A stretch of 64,000 nt of DNA. Source: Goodfellowiella coeruleoviolacea (lineage in GTDB: Bacteria > Actinomycetota > Actinomycetes > Mycobacteriales > Pseudonocardiaceae). The notes under the pieces are model-generated. The model ran no database searches. It was not told the origin of the DNA and worked only from the letters and a program-made list of their open reading frames with translations. Below, piece after piece: positions 59,126-64,000 of this stretch. Within the stretch, counting starts at the first letter, position 1. Every line of letters begins with the position of its first letter. A program made the translations under genes and the position numbers. The stretch is from contig NZ_JAMTCK010000016.1 of assembly GCF_024171785.1 (NCBI RefSeq), positions 124,001 through 188,000 of the forward strand, given 5' to 3'.

Positions 59126-59138
59126 TAGGTTTCACCTA
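59126..59138. promoter_or_regulatory. Palindrome TAGGT-TTC-ACCTA in divergent promoter
   Basis: A 5-bp inverted repeat around a 3-bp centre lies between the divergent aldolase-like and lactone-oxidase genes, in a locally AT-rich stretch. It has partial similarity to DtxR/IdeR-type half-sites (TTAGGT) but is shorter than the normal 19-bp box. Confidence 0.4.
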
Positions 59139-59182
59139 ATCTCTGAGCCCTCAGTGAGTCCCCCACTACCGGGAGCGACGGC

Positions 59183-60547
59183 ATGGCGGGATCGCGGCGG
59201 CTGCCCAGTGGACCACCCACAACTGGCCAGTGGACGAACTGGGCCGGAACCGCCCGTGCCACACCGGCCCGCGTGACCTGTCCCCGCAGCGTCGAGGAGA
59301 TCGTCGACACCGTCACCCACGCCGCCCAGCACGGGCTGACCGTGCGCCCGCGCGGCGCCGGCCACTCGTTCACCGCCATCGCCGCCACCACGGGCGTGGC
59401 CGTTGACCTGCGGAACTGGCGCGGCGTGGTCACGGCCGACGCGACAACCGGGCTGGTCACCGTCCGCGCCGGCACCCCGCTGCGCCAGCTCAACCTCGAA
59501 CTCGACCGCCACGGCCTGGCCATGGCCAACCTCGGCGACATCGACGCGCAGACCGTGGCCGGGGCCATCGCCACCGGCACCCACGGCACCGGCAGCCGCC
59601 TCGGCGGGCTGGCCACCCAGGTCGTGGCCGTGGAACTGGTGCTGGCCGACGGCAGCCTGGTGCGCTGCTCGGCCGAGGAACGCCCCGAGCTGTTCCAGGC
59701 CGCCAGGGTCGGCCTGGGCGCACTGGGCGTGCTCACCACCGTCACCCTGCGCTGCGTGCCCGCGTTCACGCTGGCCGCCGACGAACGTCCGCAACGCCTG
59801 GAGCAGGTGCTGGACCACCTGCCCGAGTTGGTCGAACACAACGACCACTTCGAGTTCTACTGGTTCCCCTACGGCCGCAACGCCCTGGTCAAGCGCAACA
59901 ACCGGCTGCCACCCGACCAGCCGGCCCGGCCACTGGGCCGGCTGCGCGGTTACGTCGAGTACGAGCTGGTGGAGAACGCGGCGTTCGGCACGCTGTGCCG
60001 CCTCGGCCGGGCCGTGCCCGCGCTGGTCCGCCCGCTCCAGGCGCTGTCCAGCGCCGCCCTGTCCACCCGCCGCTACAGTGACCGCTCCTACCGCGTGTTC
60101 GCCACCACCCGGCGGGTGCGGTTCGTGGAGTCCGAGTACGCCGTGCCCAGGGCCGCGCTGCCGCACGTGCTCGCCGAACTGCGCGCGCGGGTGCCCAGGT
60201 TGATCCACCCGGTGATGTTCCCGGTCGAGGTGCGCGTGGCCAGTGGCGACGACATCTGGCTGTCCACCGCGCACGGCCGGGACACCGCCTACGTGGCCGT
60301 GCACCAGTACGTGGGCATGCCCTACCGGGAGTACTTCGACCTGTTCGAGGCGGTGGCCGGAGCCGTTGACGGCCGGCCGCACTGGGGCAAGCTGCACCGG
60401 CTGGACGCGACCGCGCTGGCAGCACGCTACCCGCGGTTCGCCGACTTCCAACGGGTGCGGGCCGAGGTGGACCCGCAGGGGCGGTTCCGCAACGCCTACC
60501 TCGACCGGGTGCTGGGCGCACCGGGCACGGGCACCGGGTCGGGCTGA
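59183..60547 (+). CDS. FAD-linked D-arabinono-1,4-lactone / aldonolactone oxidase
   Basis: A 454-aa flavoenzyme. The FAD domain shows 'RPRGAGHSFTAIAATTGVAVDLRN', 'GDIDAQTVAGAIATGTHGTGSRLGGLATQVVAVELVLADG' and 'GLGALGVLTTVTLRCVPAF'. The ALO domain has 'FYWFPYGRNALVKRNNR', 'VMFPVEVRVASGDDIWLSTAHGRDTAYVAVHQYVGMPYREYF' and the terminal 'HWGKLHRLDA...RVRAEVDPQGRFRNAYLDRVLG'. It oxidises sugar lactones to ascorbate-type products in characterised relatives. A covalent-FAD His is not evident. ATG 59183 is used. Confidence 0.9.
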   Translation: MAGSRRLPSGPPTTGQWTNWAGTARATPARVTCPRSVEEIVDTVTHAAQHGLTVRPRGAGHSFTAIAATTGVAVDLRNWRGVVTADATTGLVTVRAGTPLRQLNLELDRHGLAMANLGDIDAQTVAGAIATGTHGTGSRLGGLATQVVAVELVLADGSLVRCSAEERPELFQAARVGLGALGVLTTVTLRCVPAFTLAADERPQRLEQVLDHLPELVEHNDHFEFYWFPYGRNALVKRNNRLPPDQPARPLGRLRGYVEYELVENAAFGTLCRLGRAVPALVRPLQALSSAALSTRRYSDRSYRVFATTRRVRFVESEYAVPRAALPHVLAELRARVPRLIHPVMFPVEVRVASGDDIWLSTAHGRDTAYVAVHQYVGMPYREYFDLFEAVAGAVDGRPHWGKLHRLDATALAARYPRFADFQRVRAEVDPQGRFRNAYLDRVLGAPGTGTGSG

Positions 60548-60602
60548 GCGCGCCACCTGGTCGGGCGAGCGCCACCGCCGGGGTGAGCGCGGCCCGATCC
60601 GC

Positions 60603-61217
60603 TCACTCGCCGAGGCAGCCGGCCAGGTAGCCCCGGACCAGGTTCTTGGCCTCGGTCAACACCGCCGGGTCACCCGCTGGTGAGCGGCGGAAGGCCAGGT
60701 TCAGCACGCCGTCGGCCGCCTCCACCGCCACGGCCAGCGGCAGTCGCAGGTTGGTCAGGGGCAGGTCGAAGCGTTCCGCGATGAGCTGGGCCAGGCGGTT
60801 GGCGATCACCGCGTTGTTGTCCATCCGGTCGTCCAGCAACCGGTGGTCGACCACGTCGCCGAAGTGCAGCCGGCTGAAGCCCGGCACGCTGCGGTGCATG
60901 GCCACGTAGACGTCGAACACCGGCTCCACCGCGTCCCACCAGTGCCGTGCCTCGATCGCCGAGAACCGCTCGCCCACCGCGGCCAGGAAGCGGTCCAGGT
61001 TGCGCAGGGTCAGCGCCTGCACCACGGCCCGCTTGTCCGGGAAGAACTGGTAGAGCGAGCCGACCGCGACACCGGCCCGTTCCGCGATCAGCGTGGTGGT
61101 CACCCCGTCGAAACCGACCTGGTCGATGAGTTCGGCGCACGCGTCGAGCATCCGTTCGACGCGCTGGGCGCTGCGTTGCTGGACCGGCTTGCGTCTCAGC
61201 GGAGTGGGGGTGGACAC
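60603..61217 (-). CDS. TetR-family transcriptional regulator
   Basis: A 204-aa TetR-type regulator with HTH 'ELIDQVGFDGVTTTLIAERAGVAVGSLYQFFPDKRAVVQAL' at residues 30-72. It lies convergent to the lactone oxidase (55-bp gap) and faces a long gene-poor region. GTG 61217 has AAGGAG 6 nt upstream. Target genes are not evident; a 13-bp palindrome 357 bp upstream is a possible site. Confidence 0.9.
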   Translation of the reverse strand: MSTPTPLRRKPVQQRSAQRVERMLDACAELIDQVGFDGVTTTLIAERAGVAVGSLYQFFPDKRAVVQALTLRNLDRFLAAVGERFSAIEARHWWDAVEPVFDVYVAMHRSVPGFSRLHFGDVVDHRLLDDRMDNNAVIANRLAQLIAERFDLPLTNLRLPLAVAVEAADGVLNLAFRRSPAGDPAVLTEAKNLVRGYLAGCLGE

Positions 61218-62117
61218 GGCGACTCCTTCGACGTGGGGGCTCCATCTTGCCCGGGTGGGCGGACGCGCACCGGGGTGTGCGGCCCGACACGCCCAAGGGT
61301 GAACAGGTGCTGGGTTCCGGTCCCTGGTGCAGCCGGCCCGGTCCGTCGGATTCCGCCGCTGGCAAGTCGCGGACGGGAGTGGGGGACCGTTTTGACGTGA
61401 CCATCCTGGTGCTGAACCAACCGGCTCGTCCCGACGTGTCGCGTCCTGTCGCGCCCGGGACCGGTGGCATCCGGAGCAACGGTGATACGGGTGTGTCGGC
61501 ACCACTGGCGGAAGATCATAACCACTGAATCGAGTCATCCAGTACTTCTCTGGCCGGTGCAACCAAACCGGGACAAATGATTTGTTTGTCAAAGCACCTA
61601 GTTGGCTTTTCTCGCTGGTTGTCCCGGTCCACACCGGACCGCACCTGTCCACGCCTGTCCGCGCGGCCGGGGCGGGGTGCCAGGCGGGGAGTGCGGAGCC
61701 GTGGGGGTCGGGCTGTGGGGGCCGGGTTGTGGGGGCCGGGTTCGGTGTGGACGACGGCCGCGAAGTGGCCCGCCAACCGGGTCCGCGACCGCCAACAGGG
61801 CCTGGCCAGCGCCAACGGCTCCGCGGCCGGGGCGGGGTCGGCAGGGGCGGGGTCGGCCGGGGTGACCGCGCCGGGGTTGCCGGTTGGGGGCAGGTGGACC
61901 GGATCGGGTGATCAGCTCGGAAGGGGCGGTCTCCGCCGGCCTGGCGATCGCATATGTGGCGCACCGGGTGGCCGCGGTTATCCCGGGGGAGCGGGCGTGC
62001 TCGGGTCCTACTCCGAGTGTCACGCCGAGACCAGCCCCGCGTCTTTTTGGATGAAAATCCGATGCCCGGAACCGGTGGTGAAAGCCAGGCGTACCGAAAA
62101 ACGGACCTAATGGAGTT
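61218..62117. other. Gene-poor region with a palindrome and short repeats
   Basis: No convincing gene. ACAAATGATTTGT (61574-61586) is a perfect palindrome, and GACAAA-N7-TTTGTC (61573-61591) overlaps it. A 14-nt unit GTGGGGGCCGGGTT is repeated near 61715-61745. The right end (62040-62140) is much less GC-rich. Confidence 0.5.
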
Positions 62118-62327
62118 ATGAACAATTCATATGTCGTTTCCGGCGGCCGTGTTCTTGGTCGTGCAGCGGAGTTCGTCAACGTTGTCCCGATGAGGATGGT
62201 CAAGTACTTTCCGCCCGAGGGCAAGCCAAAGCCCGCGGCCAACGCGGCCCGACCCGGAACCGCTGAATGTGTGCTGGCGGGCGCGGCCGGGTCGGATTCC
62301 GCCGGCGCTCGGGAGCGGACCGGGTGA
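62118..62327 (+). CDS. Possible small protein of unknown function (69 aa)
   Basis: ATG 62118 is preceded by GGAG, though at only 2 nt spacing. The frame begins MNNSYVVSGGRVLGRAAEFV and contains 'MRMVKYFPPEGKPKP', then becomes Ala/Gly-rich like ordinary high-GC noise. The first 100 bases are AT-richer than the surroundings. No family is recognised; the lower half may not be real coding sequence. Confidence 0.25.
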   Translation: MNNSYVVSGGRVLGRAAEFVNVVPMRMVKYFPPEGKPKPAANAARPGTAECVLAGAAGSDSAGARERTG

Positions 62328-62737
62328 CTGGCGGGCCGGTCAGGTGGGGCCGGCCGGGTGGGCCCCGGCCGGGTGGGCCCCGGCCGGTTGGGCGCCGGCC
62401 GCGGCACGCTGGCAAGCGCTGTCCGGACGGGGAACACCGGACGGGAAACGCCGGGTGGCGGGCACCCGGCGTGACGATTGGGGTCCGCGGACCGGCGCCG
62501 GTCGGGGGAAGAGTGTGCGCAGCAGCGCCGGCCCGCGGAAGTCGTGGCTCACCCGGCACGGGCCGGGGAGAACTCGGTGGACAACTGTGCTGTTGTGGCC
62601 AGCGGCAGGCGCTGGCGGGTCGCACCGGTGGCCCGGTACGGGGCGGTCGGGGGTACGCCCGACCGGGCCACCGGCTGACTGGCGGACACGCGAGCTGTGC
62701 TCAGTCGGGGTCAGGCACAGGTCGCCGCCGCCTGCCC
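62328..62737. repeat. G/C-rich interval with 15-nt tandem repeats
   Basis: GGCCGGGTGGGCCCC is repeated about three times between 62350 and 62400 with drift in the last copy. No gene was recognised in the remaining sequence up to the stop codon at 62738. Confidence 0.55.
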
Positions 62738-63157
62738 TCAGTGCGCTCCAGGGGACGCTCCGGCGGTGTCCGCGACCGTTGTCGCACCGGACACCGCACT
62801 GGACGCCGTTCCGGCGGCCGGGCGTCGACCTCGGGTAGGAGGCACCTCGGTGGGAGTGCGGCGGTGCCGAGACATCCTGGGGGCCAGTCCACCGGCCACC
62901 AGATGCTCGTACGCGGCCCGCCACACCGGGCAGGGCGACTTCTGCTGTCGCCACCGTGAAGAACACTCTGGGCAGTTGCCCTTCTGGTCCGGCTCGTGCG
63001 CGGCCAGCAGGGCGCGCCAGCCCTCGGTCAGCCGAGGCAGCTCGGAACGAGCCACGGACAGCAGCGAGGGGGCGTCGGCGCGGTTGGCGAGTTCGCTGAT
63101 CAGATCAAGCCGTTCCCACACCGCGTTGCGCAGAACCTGGCCCAGTATCTCGTCCAC
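62738..63157 (-). CDS. Small Cys-containing protein of a Pseudonocardiales pair
   Basis: A 139-aa protein. Residues 1-50 are helical ('VDEILGQVLRNAVWERLDLISELAN'). The middle has 'AHEPDQKGNCPECSSRWRQQKSPCPVWRAAYEHLV', a probable zinc-binding C-x2-C...C module. The C-terminal 50 residues are basic and low-complexity. It follows the next gene after 13 bp. Function unknown; the pairing with that gene and an adjacent XRE regulator is a recurring arrangement in this order, as far as I recall. Confidence 0.65.
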   Translation of the reverse strand: MDEILGQVLRNAVWERLDLISELANRADAPSLLSVARSELPRLTEGWRALLAAHEPDQKGNCPECSSRWRQQKSPCPVWRAAYEHLVAGGLAPRMSRHRRTPTEVPPTRGRRPAAGTASSAVSGATTVADTAGASPGAH

Positions 63158-63170
63158 CGCAACGTCACCG

Positions 63171-63518
63171 TCACCTTTCCGCCTGCTCAGCGGCTTCACG
63201 TAGGGCAGCTCGGAGTTGACCGAGCTGGCCCGCCGACAACACCGCGGTCTCTCCGGGGGGCCCGACCAGGACCACGGTGTCTCGATCAACGAGCACGGTG
63301 AGGCAACGGTCACGATCAACGACGTCGCTACACCGAATCCGCCACCAGCGACGGTGTCCAGTAGACCCGCGCCAGCCCGAGTCCGCATTCTCGGGCTCAG
63401 CCGAAAGGTTTTCGGACACGGCAGGGGAGACCGCAGGAGAGCCAGCCGACTCGGCCCGCGCGGACTCGATCAGCCCTGGCGATCCACCGGTGGTGGCAGC
63501 CCGCTCTATCACGTCCAC
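63171..63518 (-). CDS. Small hypothetical protein, first gene of the pair
   Basis: A 115-aa protein. The N-terminal 60 residues are Ser/Ala/Glu-rich and disordered. The C-terminal half is compact: 'DVVDRDRCLTVLVDRDTVVLVGPPGETAVLSAGQLGQLRAALREAAEQ'. I recall similar C-terminal domains in actinomycete proteins encoded next to XRE/DUF397-type genes; function is unknown. Two TCGCTTACG direct repeats lie in its promoter. Confidence 0.65.
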   Translation of the reverse strand: MDVIERAATTGGSPGLIESARAESAGSPAVSPAVSENLSAEPENADSGWRGSTGHRRWWRIRCSDVVDRDRCLTVLVDRDTVVLVGPPGETAVLSAGQLGQLRAALREAAEQAER

Positions 63519-63543
63519 GATCGCGGTTCCTCTCCGTACTCAG

Positions 63544-63569
63544 TCGCTTACGGGGTTCACTCGCTTACG
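63544..63569. promoter_or_regulatory. Direct repeat TCGCTTACG, 17 bp apart
   Basis: Exact copies at 63544-63552 and 63561-63569, 26-51 bp upstream of the small-gene pair. A possible binding site for the divergent XRE regulator. Confidence 0.55.
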
Positions 63570-63679
63570 AAAACCTAGGTTGCGATGATTTACACAGGAA
63601 CGGGACGGCATAGCGCTGATCGGTGCGCGCTCCACGGTAAGCGGTCACTGGAGTTCGCCCGGACTGATCAGCCCCACCG

Positions 63680-63711
63680 AAGGGCACTTCTCCGTCTTGA
63701 GAAGTGCCCTT
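63680..63711 (+). promoter_or_regulatory. Strong 12-bp hairpin upstream of the XRE gene
   Basis: AAGGGCACTTCT and AGAAGTGCCCTT form a perfect stem with an 8-nt loop, 41 bp before the XRE start codon. Because no gene is transcribed into it from the left, it is more likely an operator or attenuator than an end-of-gene terminator. Confidence 0.6.
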
Positions 63712-63751
63712 ACTCTGCCGATGACGCCCGTAGGACTGTGAGGGGGCGCAA

Positions 63752-64000
63752 ATGAACACAATCGGTTCCCAGGGCTCTCCTGTTACAGGTGACGTCTGGG
63801 AGCAGCAGGACATGAGGGACGCGCTGGCGGCCCGGGACATCAGCTCGGTGTACCGGTTACTCCGCCGTCACGGCGTGTCCCAGCGCCAGATCGCGGCGCT
63901 TACGGGTCAGTCGCAGTCCGAGGTCTCGGAAATCCTCAAGGGTCGCCAGGTCATGGCCTACGACGTGCTCGCGAGGATCGCCGACGGCCTGAATGTCCCG
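63752..64000 (+). CDS. XRE-family helix-turn-helix regulator (3' end outside window)
   Basis: The first 83 residues are visible. The HTH reads 'DISSVYRLLRRHGVSQRQIAALTGQSQSEVSEILKGRQVMAYDVLARIADGLNVP', typical of actinomycete XRE regulators that often carry TPR repeats further on. ATG 63752 has GAGGGGG 6 nt upstream. It diverges from the small-gene pair at 62738-63518. Confidence 0.92.
   Translation, partial: MNTIGSQGSPVTGDVWEQQDMRDALAARDISSVYRLLRRHGVSQRQIAALTGQSQSEVSEILKGRQVMAYDVLARIADGLNVP

Noticed and set aside
61577..62110. 177-codon plus-strand frame in the gene-poor gap
   Set aside because: Composition is Gly/Arg/Pro noise and it contains DNA repeats; no motif or good ribosome site.

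Overview
This window is chromosomal DNA from a high-GC actinomycete, most likely a member of the Pseudonocardiales. The left end carries the conserved actinobacterial division and cell-wall block (ppiA, PH-domain protein, crgA, pabA/trpG, pknB-pknA-pbpA-rodA-pstP-fhaB-fhaA, tRNA-Leu) that normally lies close to oriC. F420-type, ESX-type and DUF2630-type genes fit the same group.

Layout. 1-17.1 kb: core block. Two convergent and divergent sets surround crgA and a class E sortase. The kinase/phosphatase/peptidoglycan-synthesis operon runs leftwards with 1-4 nt overlaps between several genes. 17.1-23.1 kb: an accessory stretch with a LuxR remnant, an alpha/beta hydrolase, a divergent arsR / flavin-monooxygenase pair, two 5'-truncated genes joined back to back, a ProC-like gene and a TetR regulator. 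23.1-32.2 kb: an antibiotic-resistance block. It holds a structured leader with a small upstream ORF, an ABC-F protein, a Vat-type acetyltransferase, an erythromycin-esterase-like protein, a PPOX/F420 protein, an MFS exporter with a divergent LysR regulator, and a HelD-type RNA-polymerase-recycling helicase. 32.2-39.4 kb: envelope glycosylation, with a GT2-GtrA fusion, two paralogous GT39/ArnT-like enzymes and a secreted subtilase. 39.5-43.1 kb: a small ESX-related cassette (PPE-like, helical partner, EspG-like). 43.0-46.5 kb: an OmpR-type two-component system and a DUF5666-like surface protein. 46.5-57.7 kb: small enzymes and regulators, including a MarR / WrbA / ring-cleaving dioxygenase / hydrolase set that resembles the Bacillus MhqR quinone-stress regulon. 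57.9-61.2 kb: a D-threonine-aldolase-like / aldonolactone-oxidase pair and a TetR. 61.2-62.7 kb: largely gene-poor. 62.7-64 kb: a conserved small-gene pair and the start of an XRE regulator.

How parts may work together. Four promoters (the two-component system itself, the DUF5666-like gene, the GT2-GtrA/GT39 operon and the second GT39 gene) contain CTGTG/CACAG half-sites phased at 11 bp. This suggests one OmpR-family regulon for envelope glycosylation. The resistance operon appears to be controlled twice: by a TetR operator and by a leader ORF overlapping a stem that covers the ABC-F ribosome-binding site. Three convergent intergenic gaps share an architecturally conserved repeat: a DnaA-box-like 9-mer 47-48 bp before a conserved G/C-rich core.

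All functional names are inferred from motifs and recalled family features. No database search was possible.
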